Below, piece by piece: positions 26,576-34,884 of a stretch of DNA of 64,000 nt. The position numbers were made by a program, and so were the translations under genes. Source of the stretch: Flexilinea flocculi (GTDB lineage: Bacteria; Chloroflexota; Anaerolineae; Anaerolineales; Anaerolineaceae); assembly GCF_001192795.1 (NCBI RefSeq), contig NZ_DF968180.1, forward strand, positions 310,001 through 374,000, given 5' to 3'. The notes under the pieces were generated by a model. It saw only the letters and a list, made by a program, of their open reading frames with translations. It searched no databases and was not told the DNA's origin. Position 1 is the first letter of the stretch. Each line of letters starts with the position of its first letter.

Positions 26576-28144
26576 ATGGAAAAGATACTTCTGGAAATGC
26601 AATCGATCATTAAGGATTTCCCTGGTGTCCGCGCACTCGATAATGTCAATTTACAGGTTCGAGAAGGCGAAGTTCATGCATTGGTTGGCGAAAATGGTGC
26701 CGGCAAATCAACGCTGATGAACATTTTAAGCGGCTGGTATGGATACGGAACCTATGAGGGAAAGATTATCTATGATGGAAAGGAATGTGAATTTCACAGT
26801 CTGAGCGATAGTGAGAAAGTTGGAATCGTCATTATCCATCAGGAATTAGGCTTAATCCCGTATCTGTCTATCGCTGAAAACATGTTTCTCGGAAATGAAA
26901 CAGCAAGAAAAGTGGGGCTGTTGAAAGTTATCGATTGGAATGAATGCCACAATAAAGCGATTGAGATGTTGAATCGTGTTGGATTGGATGAAAATCCAGA
27001 AACACTGATTAAGGATATCGGTGTCGGCAAACAACAAATGGTTGAGATTGCCAAGGCAATGGCAAAAAATGTGCGGCTCCTCATTCTGGATGAGCCGACT
27101 GCATCCTTGAACGATCAGGACAGTGAGCATTTGCTGGAACTCATTCGCGGTTTGAAAGAAAAAGGTGTTACCTGCATCATTATTTCTCACAAACTGAATG
27201 AAGTGGAGAAAATTGCTGATGCGATTACGATTATTCGTGACGGTACAACGATTGAAACACTTTATAAAGGCATTGACGAATTCACGCAAGCTCGCGTTAT
27301 TAAAGGGATGGTTGGCCGGGAAATGAAAGATCGTTATCCGAAACGCGTTCCAAAAATCGGTGAAGTCTGTTTCGAAGTAAAAAACTGGAATGTAGAACAT
27401 CCGCTTTTTGAAGGAAAGAAAATCATTGAGAATGCGAATTTCAATGTACGGAAAGGTGAAATAGTCGGTTTCGCTGGATTGATGGGTTCAGGCCGTACGG
27501 AATTGGCAATGAGCGTTTTTGGCAAGGCTTACGGGAAAAATATTTCTGGTACGATCATAAAAAACGGACAAGAAATTGTGTTGGGCGATATTTCGGATGC
27601 GATTTCCAAGGGAATCATGTACTTGACTGAAGACAGGAAAGGTTCCGGATTAAATGCGATTGATGATATTCGACATAATATTACAATTGCAAACCTTCAG
27701 ACAATCAGCAACGGCCGCGTAATCAATCAGAATGAAGAGATTAAAGTGGCGGAAGAATACCGTGACCGACTGGCAATTCGATCGACCGGTATCTGGCAGA
27801 CAGCGGGAACACTCTCCGGTGGAAATCAACAAAAAGTCATGCTCAGCCGCGGTTTGTTTGCAAATCCGGATGTATTAATCCTGGATGAGCCGACGAGAGG
27901 TATCGATGTCGGTTCGAAATATGAGATTTACAGCTTTATGAACAAACTTGTTGAAGAAGGGAAAGCGGTAATTTTTATTTCTTCTGAAATGCCAGAATTG
28001 CTCGGTATGTGTGATCGGATTTTTGTACTGAATGAAGGTCACATAATTGCAGAATTAACAGGTGATGAAATTTCGCAGGAAAATATTATGGAGAAAATAT
28101 TAACGGATACCAGAGAGAGGTCAGAACATGGAACAGATCAATAA
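26576..28144 (+). CDS. xylG: Monosaccharide ABC transporter, tandem ATP-binding protein
   Basis: A 522-residue ATPase with two ABC domains in tandem. Domain 1 has Walker A GENGAGKSTLMN near residue 38 and Walker B LLILDEPTASL. Domain 2 has a degenerate Walker A (GLMGSGRTELA, no lysine), as usual in this family, plus the intact signature TLSGGNQQKVMLSRGL and VLILDEPTRGID. It powers the transporter with the permease next door. The ATG at 26576 follows AAGGAG; an ATG at 26558 precedes that site. It closely resembles the MmsA/GguA group that pairs with ChvE-like binding proteins. Confidence 0.93.
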   Translation: MEKILLEMQSIIKDFPGVRALDNVNLQVREGEVHALVGENGAGKSTLMNILSGWYGYGTYEGKIIYDGKECEFHSLSDSEKVGIVIIHQELGLIPYLSIAENMFLGNETARKVGLLKVIDWNECHNKAIEMLNRVGLDENPETLIKDIGVGKQQMVEIAKAMAKNVRLLILDEPTASLNDQDSEHLLELIRGLKEKGVTCIIISHKLNEVEKIADAITIIRDGTTIETLYKGIDEFTQARVIKGMVGREMKDRYPKRVPKIGEVCFEVKNWNVEHPLFEGKKIIENANFNVRKGEIVGFAGLMGSGRTELAMSVFGKAYGKNISGTIIKNGQEIVLGDISDAISKGIMYLTEDRKGSGLNAIDDIRHNITIANLQTISNGRVINQNEEIKVAEEYRDRLAIRSTGIWQTAGTLSGGNQQKVMLSRGLFANPDVLILDEPTRGIDVGSKYEIYSFMNKLVEEGKAVIFISSEMPELLGMCDRIFVLNEGHIIAELTGDEISQENIMEKILTDTRERSEHGTDQ

Positions 28145-29309
28145 ATCATTCAAAGCAAACATCCGACAGTATGGAATGATCATCGTTATGGTGGTCCTGG
28201 TGTTATTCTTTTATGCAACTACCGGTGGAAAATTTGTCAAACCGATGAATGTATATAACATTATCATGCAGAATGGTTATGTCCTGGTTTTGGCAATTGG
28301 TATGCTACTTCCGATTTTAATTGGCACCATTGACCTCTCTGTCGGTTCTGTCGTTGCAGTTATTGGATCCATTGCAGGCATCATGATGTATCGCTGGGGA
28401 CAACCGGTCTGGCTTGCTTTAATCGTTTGTCTTCTGTGCGGTTTGATTATCGGTATTTGGCAGGGATTCTGGATTGCAATTGTTAATTTACCGCCGTTTA
28501 TTGCCACATTAGGCGGTATGCTGATCTTCCGTGGAATAACACTGGTTTTACTGCAGGGTAAAACATTAGCTCCGCTGCCAAATTCCTATGTCCAAATCTC
28601 CTCCGGATATATACCCGATTATATTTCGCAGATTCTTGGGAAGGAAAGTAAACTTAATATTACAACGATGGTAATAGCTGCCATTCTTTGTTTTCTGGTA
28701 TTGCTTGGCGAATTGCGTACACGCCGACAAAAATTGAAATATGGATTCCAAGCTTCTGGAATCGGGACGATATTATTCAAAGTAGCTTTGATTTCAGCGG
28801 CAATTCTGTTGGTTTCCTGGCGGCTTGCTTTATATAAGGGTATTCCTTTTGTTCTGGTCATTGTGGGCGTTCTTGCAATTTTTTACACCTTCATATTGAA
28901 CAATACAACAATCGGCCGTCACATTTACGCGCTTGGGGGTAATGCCAGGGCAGCTGAACTCTCCGGTATCAAAGTCCGCAACGTTCGATACGGAATTTTT
29001 GTCAACATGGCTTTCATGAGTGCTGTTGCGGGTATCGTTTTTTCTTCACGCTTAAATTCAGCCAGTCCTCTGGCAGGCCAGAACTTCGAAATGGATGCGA
29101 TTGCTTCATGCTACCTGGGTGGTGCATCCGCATCAGGCGGTATCGGAACGATCATGGGAGCGCTGGTTGGCGGTTTAATCATGGGTATTCTGAATAACGG
29201 TATGTCATTGATGGGAATTTCTTCGGATGTCCAACAGATCGTCAAAGGTCTGGTCGTGATTTTTGCTGTCGCTTCCGATATTCTTTCCAAAACAAAATCG
29301 TCGAAATAA
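28128..29309 (+). CDS. xylH: Monosaccharide ABC transporter permease
   Basis: A 393-residue permease with about ten membrane helices (MmsB/GguB/XylH group). Family segments include LVLAIGMLLPILIGTIDLSVGS, NLPPFIATLGGMLIFRG, GGNARAAELSGIKVRNV and ASCYLGGASASGGIGTIMGALVGG. The start overlaps the end of the ATPase gene by 17 bp, so the two are coupled. It ends just before a strong terminator and so closes the pentose locus. Confidence 0.93.
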   Translation: MEQINKSFKANIRQYGMIIVMVVLVLFFYATTGGKFVKPMNVYNIIMQNGYVLVLAIGMLLPILIGTIDLSVGSVVAVIGSIAGIMMYRWGQPVWLALIVCLLCGLIIGIWQGFWIAIVNLPPFIATLGGMLIFRGITLVLLQGKTLAPLPNSYVQISSGYIPDYISQILGKESKLNITTMVIAAILCFLVLLGELRTRRQKLKYGFQASGIGTILFKVALISAAILLVSWRLALYKGIPFVLVIVGVLAIFYTFILNNTTIGRHIYALGGNARAAELSGIKVRNVRYGIFVNMAFMSAVAGIVFSSRLNSASPLAGQNFEMDAIASCYLGGASASGGIGTIMGALVGGLIMGILNNGMSLMGISSDVQQIVKGLVVIFAVASDILSKTKSSK

Positions 29310-29332
29310 TATATCTATTTCTTATGCAATGC

Positions 29333-29365
29333 AAAAAGAGCTGATTTCTAATCAGCTCTTTTTAA
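29333..29365 (+). terminator. Rho-independent terminator closing the sugar transporter operon
   Basis: Perfect 13-bp stem aaaaagagctgat (29333-29345) with atcagctcttttt (29351-29363), 5-nt loop, T tract. Confidence 0.92.
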
Positions 29366-29378
29366 TACGCATGTGGTA

Positions 29379-29440
29379 GTCGATTGCTTCGCAGCATTTG
29401 TCATGACTAACTTTGCTCCTGTGTGGCTCGCAATACGAGG
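29379..29440 (-). repeat. Degenerate inverted copy of the GAAGCAATCT-type repeat (tentative)
   Basis: tcgattgcttcgcagc and gctcctgtgtggctcgcaatac read, on the minus strand, like a weathered version of the GTCATTGCGAGGAG...GAAGCAATCT motif present at 29565-29601. The opposite orientation could make the two pair. Confidence 0.4.
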
Positions 29441-29462
29441 ATTCAAAGCTGTAGAGCTCTCC

Positions 29463-29602
29463 TGAGTTTCTCACTTATTGAAAAAAAGCCCAATTTTACG
29501 CTCGAATTTGGTGATTTCAAGTAACTAATTCGAGATGCTCAGGGGAACGCACATGGCAAATTGTCATTGCGAGGAGGGCGCCAGCCCGACGAAGCAATCT
29601 TA
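29463..29602 (+). repeat. Second dispersed repeat family, copy B
   Basis: About 140 bp, closely matching 6330-6473 over its full length, including caggggaacgcacatggc and gaggagggcgccagcccgac. The two copies lie 23 kb apart, both in spacers after a transporter operon's terminator. Confidence 0.88.
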
Positions 29603-29640
29603 AGTATTAGAGAAAAAAAGCCTTAATATACATGGGGATA

Positions 29641-29682
29641 AAAGATGATTTATCCTAAAGGAACAAACTCCAATCATCTTTT
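29641..29682 (-). terminator. Possible terminator of the secreted SLT-like gene
   Basis: aaagatgatt (29641-29650) pairs with aatcatcttt (29672-29681), 21-nt loop, with Ts beyond on the minus strand. Confidence 0.5.
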
Positions 29683-29707
29683 CCACATTTGGTATTGCCG
29701 AATTTAT

Positions 29708-31267
29708 TCATAAATTACCAAAAATATACACATTTTCCACATATGCTTTTGCATGATTGCAAATGCCGCTGAGAAAATTCTGGACGTGATCCCAGGTTAA
29801 TGCATATTGATAAGCTGCTGTGATCCGCATGGCATTCTGGATACAGCCGCTGCCTGAATAATAATTGGCTATTGTAAATTTCCATAAATCTTCGTAGGAT
29901 GCGGTGTGTTCGCAATCTGATCCAGTAATATTTTGGATGATCTGGTTGACTTGTGCTGCGCTCGCTCGAATCACAGCACCAAGCAGATCGATTTCTTCAT
30001 ACGTTCCAATTTTTTGCAGAGCACTACCGCGCAATAGTTGTTGTTCCATTGCTGGAAGCTCTGAATATTGGATCTCACATCGATCGGCTTTTTGTGGAAA
30101 AACAGCTTTGCAGAGCTTCATATAATAGGGCGTATTCCAGCGCAGCAGGAGGTCAATACCATTCTCCGTGATCATCCCCAGTCCGTATTCGTTATCAATT
30201 TCCGAATACGGCCAGAATTGTGATTCCTGCGCAATCATACCCTTGATGATGCGCGGTGGAACATGATTCCGAATTCCTGATTCAAAGAGCAAATCGTTAT
30301 ATTGATTCTGCATCGTAAAGATCATGTCAGCACTTACTTTCTCGCCGCATCCATTTGCAGATCCATCGCTCATGAGGCCATAATTATTGCAATGACTGGT
30401 ATCCACCAATCCATGCGTAATAATCTTTCCAGCTAAAATGCTCAGATGAAAGGTGGTTGTAAGAAAATCAGATGAGAATGGCGCTTCATAGATCTTTTGA
30501 TTTTGCAGGTTAAGCTGAGGAAAGACTTGCCAGATATCCGAACAGAAGGGAGCTGCTTCCGGATATGCAGTACTGATCAAATCAAATTGGTATATCGGAC
30601 TGCTTGAATTTGAAACAATCGCAGCCCGATATTTAAAACGGTCATGGACTCCTTGTATCCCATCCGGAGAAAGTGACCAGAATTCCACCCATTTCCCTTC
30701 TTCACTGGTGATTGGTAGTTCCATCTGACATTCATCTTCAGCACATTCACCTTCAAAAGTACCAATTTTGATACGAACGGTGGATGATGGGTCATTACGG
30801 TCCGATGATTTGTTTTGGAAAATCACAACCGGAAGTTGGTTACAGCGGTCGGAAGGTTCACAACCGTGAATGAAGAAAAGGGGATCCTTCGTTTCAAGCA
30901 TGTTCTGTTGATCCGGGTCTGAGACCTGTTTCTGCCAGATCTTTCTAAGAAAAAGGCCGCTGCAATCATTTACATTTTCAGAACGAAAAAACGGATGGCT
31001 GCAAGCCGGTGTGGTGTACCATAAATTCGCAATTTCTTTCCCGCATGCTGCTTCAATCTCAAAAGATGAAGGGATTCCATCTCCTTTCACAGTGATGTTA
31101 CATGCAGGTTCCTGATTCGCCCAAAACGCTAATTGCCAGACGGTTTCCTGTTGTGTGATGGAATGTGCGCAAGTTTTACTTCCAAACGACAGGAATATAG
31201 CCAAACAATAGATTCCCGCAGCGAATTTAGGAAAATGATAATGGATGAATTCCATAAATCTGTTCAT
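29708..31267 (-). CDS. Secreted Cys-rich protein with C-terminal lysozyme-like (SLT) domain
   Basis: 519 residues with a hydrophobic N-terminal segment (about residues 15-33) that acts as a signal peptide or anchor. The middle (residues ~40-300) is rich in cysteine and Asn/Ser and is not recognised. Residues ~330-500 look like a lytic transglycosylase fold: PPRIIKGMIAQESQFWP with the likely catalytic glutamate, then NEYGLGMITENG and later ANYYSGSGC. SLT enzymes cut peptidoglycan between MurNAc and GlcNAc. Because the middle is not a known wall-binding module, the target could be cell wall of other cells. It shares its strand with two other secreted proteins downstream of which it lies. Confidence 0.7.
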   Translation of the reverse strand: MNRFMEFIHYHFPKFAAGIYCLAIFLSFGSKTCAHSITQQETVWQLAFWANQEPACNITVKGDGIPSSFEIEAACGKEIANLWYTTPACSHPFFRSENVNDCSGLFLRKIWQKQVSDPDQQNMLETKDPLFFIHGCEPSDRCNQLPVVIFQNKSSDRNDPSSTVRIKIGTFEGECAEDECQMELPITSEEGKWVEFWSLSPDGIQGVHDRFKYRAAIVSNSSSPIYQFDLISTAYPEAAPFCSDIWQVFPQLNLQNQKIYEAPFSSDFLTTTFHLSILAGKIITHGLVDTSHCNNYGLMSDGSANGCGEKVSADMIFTMQNQYNDLLFESGIRNHVPPRIIKGMIAQESQFWPYSEIDNEYGLGMITENGIDLLLRWNTPYYMKLCKAVFPQKADRCEIQYSELPAMEQQLLRGSALQKIGTYEEIDLLGAVIRASAAQVNQIIQNITGSDCEHTASYEDLWKFTIANYYSGSGCIQNAMRITAAYQYALTWDHVQNFLSGICNHAKAYVENVYIFGNL

Positions 31268-31485
31268 AAAGCAACTGATAATAATTATAAAAAATCTTGC
31301 AATACTAATTAAAATAGCAAGTATATTAGATATTATTATACAGGATAGAACTATTGTTAAGCGTCGAAAAAGCTGTAATTCAAGCTTCGGGAAACAATAA
31401 TTGTTTCAAAATCAGCACGCTGGAAATCTCCATTGATTTCATATTCGAGGTATTCATGCAGGGTTTGCGGATCAAGGAATTTAGA

Positions 31486-31525
31486 AAAAAAAGATGTCCG
31501 AAAATTGCTTCGGACATCTTTTTTT
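31486..31525. terminator. Bidirectional terminator hairpin
   Basis: A perfect 17-bp stem, 31486-31502 with 31509-31525, loop attgct (core gatgtccgaa), has an A run on one side and a T run on the other, so it can stop transcripts from either direction. Confidence 0.85.
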
Positions 31526-31528
31526 GAT

Positions 31529-31596
31529 TCAAAAACTTCATACCAACAAGTTTTACCCGATTGATTTGAATAGCAAGTCCATATTTTGAATTGCTG
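31529..31596 (-). repeat. Half of a hairpin element, cut near the stem apex
   Basis: Only the right half remains: right stem arm (caaaaacttcataccaac), the arm acccgattgatttgaatagcaag and the end atattttgaattgctg. The left half is replaced by the terminator hairpin. Confidence 0.75.
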
Positions 31597-31625
31597 TATC
31601 AAATCAGAATTTTTTACAGATAAAA

Positions 31626-32366
31626 TTATTTTGCCAGATAGCTGAAAGAACCGCTGCCTCCTCCGATCAGGCTGCCTGAAACACCATCATATAGTTGAAA
31701 GTAAAAGGTATGATATCCCAGGTCTTCGCTACCGTGTGCGGCAATCGAAAATGCCCGTTTCCCACCAGGAACGACAGGCTCGTAGGTTGTATCGACAATC
31801 ACGTTAGGGGAATGACCGGTATAGGTGCCCGATGTTGCTACATTGCGCATTTCGATCAAAGCCGGCCAGACGGTATCCCCGTCATTTTCGAACACCACAT
31901 CGATATTGAAGAGGACATTTGGAGTATATTCTGTCTCAAACGTCTTGAGTTCCCCTTGATCACCACCTACCGTGTAAGCGTAGGAGTTGACAAATTTTGC
32001 ATGCACACCTTTATAACTGCCATCGGGATTGGTTTCTCCGGTTTTTATCGCGGTCTTGGTGGGCGCTGCAACAGTGGGAGATGCGATGGCAGTGGCTGAT
32101 GCAACCGTCGCAGTTGGAGCTGTTGTGGGTGGTATTGGTGAACTGGCTGCAGCATTCGATGGATTTCCCAATTGTGATAATACCCGAGCCTCAACAGTTG
32201 CAACAATGGAATCCATCATTCCTTGCGGGTTAATGGTTTGGATCACGGAATCGACAATCAGATTTTGTTCATCCATTGTCAATTGAGGTTTTGGGGTTGC
32301 CGCCAATGCCATAGCGACTGTCAAAGCGGTTATGATAACACCGATGAAAAAAATATTCTTTTTCAT
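31626..32366 (-). CDS. Secreted protein with Thr/Pro/Ala-rich linker and Ig-like (NBR1-type) domain
   Basis: 246 residues. A Sec signal peptide spans about residues 1-23 (IFFIGVIITALTVAMALAA). A region rich in Ala, Thr, Pro and Ser (~75-110) is a flexible linker. The C-terminal ~110 residues form a beta-rich domain resembling the NBR1-like Ig domain (FNIDVVFENDGDTVWPALIEM, PGGKRAFSIAAHG, YHTFYFQLYD). Such proteins are abundant outside Anaerolineae cells; function is unknown, probably binding. It follows the related lipoprotein gene by 18 bp, so they form an operon. Confidence 0.72.
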   Translation of the reverse strand: MKKNIFFIGVIITALTVAMALAATPKPQLTMDEQNLIVDSVIQTINPQGMMDSIVATVEARVLSQLGNPSNAAASSPIPPTTAPTATVASATAIASPTVAAPTKTAIKTGETNPDGSYKGVHAKFVNSYAYTVGGDQGELKTFETEYTPNVLFNIDVVFENDGDTVWPALIEMRNVATSGTYTGHSPNVIVDTTYEPVVPGGKRAFSIAAHGSEDLGYHTFYFQLYDGVSGSLIGGGSGSFSYLAK

Positions 32367-32384
32367 AAAACTCCACGTAAAAAA

Positions 32385-33035
32385 TTACTGAACTGTCCAA
32401 TAGCAGCTTTGATATCCGTTAGTGAGGATATTTCCGCTATCATCGGTCAGCGCAAATTGTGAGTAATGACTGCCTAATTCGTGACCTGCCATATTCTGGT
32501 TAAAGCTGAAACAAGCCTTCTGCCCGTTAGATACCGTTTTTCCAAGCAGAACCGATTGCGGAGAAGTGGAACCACCATCATTTACTATCACTTTACAGGA
32601 AAAGTTCTGGTTCCATGTTCCGGAGCCCTGGTTTTCATAACATACTTCCAGATAGAGTTGGTCGAATGGAACATAGGCGGATTGCACGCCACCGCCCTTT
32701 TGCTGGACATAGCAGCTTTTATTCCCTACTGAATAATAGGGTAAAGTTTCTTTAGTGGCTGTTGGCGGAATCGCAGGCAGCGCACTGGTAGCAGTAAATG
32801 CCGGTGTGGGAGTGTCGGTAGGTAGCGGTGTTGCGGACGGGTGGAGGATTGCATCCTGGGTTTGAGTCATCGCAAGGATTACGGATGCGGTTTCTTGTGC
32901 CGCCTGCATCATCTCTGCTTCACTCATCGTCGGCGTTTTTGTTGGATCATGCGGAATATTTCTGCAGCCTGAGAACAGCAATGCAGCAAAAATCAACATC
33001 GTAAAGAGTCGGTTCATTCTTTTATTTATGTTCAT
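32385..33035 (-). CDS. Lipoprotein with Thr/Pro-rich linker and Ig-like domain
   Basis: 216 residues. The N-terminus is a lipoprotein signal with lipobox LFSGC, cysteine near residue 24. A Thr/Pro-rich linker covers ~60-95. The C-terminal domain (LYLEVCYENQGSGTWNQNF, NGQKACFSFNQNMAG, GNILTNGYQSCYW) has the same layout as the domain of the gene that follows it, plus cysteines likely to form disulfides. GGGAGA precedes the ATG. It would be displayed on the outer face of the membrane; no enzyme motif is visible. Confidence 0.72.
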   Translation of the reverse strand: MNINKRMNRLFTMLIFAALLFSGCRNIPHDPTKTPTMSEAEMMQAAQETASVILAMTQTQDAILHPSATPLPTDTPTPAFTATSALPAIPPTATKETLPYYSVGNKSCYVQQKGGGVQSAYVPFDQLYLEVCYENQGSGTWNQNFSCKVIVNDGGSTSPQSVLLGKTVSNGQKACFSFNQNMAGHELGSHYSQFALTDDSGNILTNGYQSCYWTVQ

Positions 33036-33116
33036 GATGCTTTCTTTCTCCCAAAACCATCGGGCTGAATCGCGAATAATAGCAATTTTATCACATACAA
33101 AAAAACAGCTTTTAAG

Positions 33117-33237
33117 CAGCGATGCGAAATATCAAAAAACATTTCGAATCAATTGATAAAACTTGTTATTGTGTTGTTCTTGTGTTCTGTGCAAAAGCTA
33201 CTAAATAACTAATTTTCTCTCATTGTTTATTTGGAAA
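33117..33237 (+). repeat. Hairpin MITE-like element overlapping the end of the SGNH gene
   Basis: Left end cagcgatgcgaaatat and arm catttcgaatcaattga are clear. The stem (33159-33205) is degraded. The right end, near 33237, is diverged and overlaps the last codons of the SGNH gene, whose stop is at 33220-33222. Confidence 0.6.
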
Positions 33238-33876
33238 AAATGGCCGGATGACGTCAGTCCAAATCTGGTACCCTTCGGCCATGAGGTGGAGATGATCATT
33301 CGAAAGCTGGTCTTTCAACGCACCCTGTTCGTTAGCCAGGTGTGAGAACAGATCAATAAATTCATATCCATAGGAACTTGCAAGTTCTTCCAGGTTTTTA
33401 TTGAGGCGGATAATACGTTTGGAAAAACTCTTGTGCCGCGGAAAAATCGACTGAATGTATACTTTTGTCAGTGGAGTTTTCTCGCGAAATTCCTGAAGAA
33501 TCATCCGATAGTATTTTATAATAAATCGGTCGTTGTGAGAGAGCCAGAAACCTAAATCGTTCGTCCCGATCAGCAAGAAAACGATTGACGGCTTTCCCTC
33601 AATAATCTGATCTATGCGCTTGTAAACGCCTTTGACTGTATCAGCGCTGATGCCGCGATTTTTTACCGGATATTCCGGAAAGATTTCTTCCCAAGGGCCG
33701 AAATCTGTAATGCTGTCTCCCAAAAAGACAATATCCCCGGGTTGAATCGGGAATTTTCGAAAATGATCAACTTTTTGATAATAGTAAGCGCTAATCAGAT
33801 GTCTCTCAATAATTTTATATAATAAATAGGCTGAAATGATAAATATAAGAATATATAAAAAGATCTGTTGTATCAT
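33220..33876 (-). CDS. SGNH/GDSL hydrolase with N-terminal membrane anchor
   Basis: 218 residues. A hydrophobic N-terminal helix (residues ~4-22) anchors the protein. Catalytic blocks: VFLGDSITDFG (nucleophile serine), the glycine in NRGISADTV, LLIGTNDLG (GxND) and SNDHLHLMAEGY with the Asp-x-x-His dyad. It is an esterase or lipase of the TesA/GDSL kind, probably acting on lipids or acylated glycans at the membrane. It overlaps the radical-SAM gene by 4 bp, so it is translationally coupled to it. The last residues may be altered by an inserted element. Confidence 0.88.
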   Translation of the reverse strand: MIQQIFLYILIFIISAYLLYKIIERHLISAYYYQKVDHFRKFPIQPGDIVFLGDSITDFGPWEEIFPEYPVKNRGISADTVKGVYKRIDQIIEGKPSIVFLLIGTNDLGFWLSHNDRFIIKYYRMILQEFREKTPLTKVYIQSIFPRHKSFSKRIIRLNKNLEELASSYGYEFIDLFSHLANEQGALKDQLSNDHLHLMAEGYQIWTDVIRPFFPNKQ

Positions 33877-34439
33877 TGAATTCCCTCAATCCTGCCTAAT
33901 CCGCTCATGATGATGGTTCCATTTTCCTGGATAAATATCTCATTGGTCATAAGATTATTAAAATCTTCTTTCTGATAACGGCTGCTTAATAAGAAAAGTT
34001 TCTGATTGCCTGATGCACAAAACTGATTGTAATCAGGTTGCACATCCTTTTGATAGGGGCCGCTGATCAACACATCAGTATTTTTCAGGCATGCGCGATA
34101 CAGAGGTACCGTATCAAGCAGCGTTTTCTCGTAACCACTGAAAATGAGTACCGACAGCAAGGTTGTTTGTTTGATTTCAAGAAGCAGACAGTTTAGTGCC
34201 TCTGCCTGAAGGAAAGGTTCACCGCCGCTGATGGTAATGCCTTCAATATCGCTGCCAAGTCTCATAATTTCTTGCATAAGTTTAGTCACTGACATCCGAT
34301 AACCTTGGTGCATCGGATGGGTTTGCGGATTACAGCATCCCGGACAATTTTGCAGACAACCTTGCGTCCAGATAACTGCCCGAATTCCTGGCCCGTTCGC
34401 GCTGCTTCTCTTCAGAAAGTAATTCAGCTTCAAATCCAT
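33873..34439 (-). CDS. Radical-SAM activase-like protein (NrdG/PflA-type, 4Fe-4S)
   Basis: A 188-residue short radical-SAM protein. The cluster motif is CLQNCPGC (C-x3-C-x2-C, cysteines about residues 27, 31, 34) in TQGCLQNCPGCCNPQTHP, followed by the SAM-contacting GGEP in ITISGGEPFLQAEAL. This resembles activases that install a glycyl radical or supply electrons (NrdG, PflA), and '4Fe-4S single cluster' proteins. No glycyl-radical enzyme gene is nearby. The start touches the stop of a DUF2997-like gene (TAGATG) and its stop overlaps the SGNH gene, so it is part of a tight operon of three. Confidence 0.85.
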   Translation of the reverse strand: MDLKLNYFLKRSSANGPGIRAVIWTQGCLQNCPGCCNPQTHPMHQGYRMSVTKLMQEIMRLGSDIEGITISGGEPFLQAEALNCLLLEIKQTTLLSVLIFSGYEKTLLDTVPLYRACLKNTDVLISGPYQKDVQPDYNQFCASGNQKLFLLSSRYQKEDFNNLMTNEIFIQENGTIIMSGLGRIEGIQ

Positions 34440-34661
34440 CTATTTTCGAACGATTTTCACATTTTCCTTTTTTAGAATGTTCATTGCAATCGGCTGATCA
34501 AAAAACTCGGGCGTCATTTCCCGACTGGCAATATTATCTCCTAAAAGGGCTTCTAATCCAGCTGTCGAATCAAGGCAGGTTCTTCCAGGGATGCCGCGTA
34601 CATGAATCTGGATCTTTCCATTTTCCCCGATGATAACTTCGATTTCTTCTAAATTGATCAT
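34440..34661 (-). CDS. DUF2997-like small protein
   Basis: 73 residues: EIEVIIGENGKIQIHVRGIPGRTCLDSTAGLEALLG followed by a short tail. This matches the DUF2997 pattern (an initial beta strand pair, then G-x-x-C-L-D, then an amphipathic helix). Members have no known function and are found next to DUF1257/Ycf35-like proteins, AAA ATPases and radical-SAM proteins, from memory and not checked here. It directly abuts the radical-SAM gene. The conserved Cys in RTCLD is the residue to watch. Confidence 0.75.
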   Translation of the reverse strand: MINLEEIEVIIGENGKIQIHVRGIPGRTCLDSTAGLEALLGDNIASREMTPEFFDQPIAMNILKKENVKIVRK

Positions 34662-34757
34662 GATTCACCTGTTCTTGCCTAAAGCCCGCTTTTTATTGCT
34701 TCAGTGTAATTTCCTCTTCAATCGATTATATCCGTTTTCTGACGGGCACAATTCGAT

Positions 34758-34880
34758 TAACGATTCGTAATAAAAACTTGTTTTTTGAGTAAGGGACGAA
34801 AACTTGTGGTTGTGTTGTTTTTGCTCTCAGCGGAAAAACAACACAATAATAAATAATCCCTCTCATAATTCGAATCGTTG
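34758..34880 (+). repeat. Hairpin MITE-like element, copy 11
   Basis: Right end ataattcgaatcgttg; left end taacgattcgtaat, arm caacttgt-like but diverged. Stem about 34806-34850 with mismatches near the apex. Flanks caattcgat and caaatcagg agree at 5 of 9. Confidence 0.7.
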
Positions 34881-34884
34881 CAAA

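Noticed and set aside
31357-31602. 81-codon open frame on the minus strand
   Set aside because: Its start lies in a truncated mobile element and it reads through a perfect terminator hairpin, so it is almost certainly not a gene.
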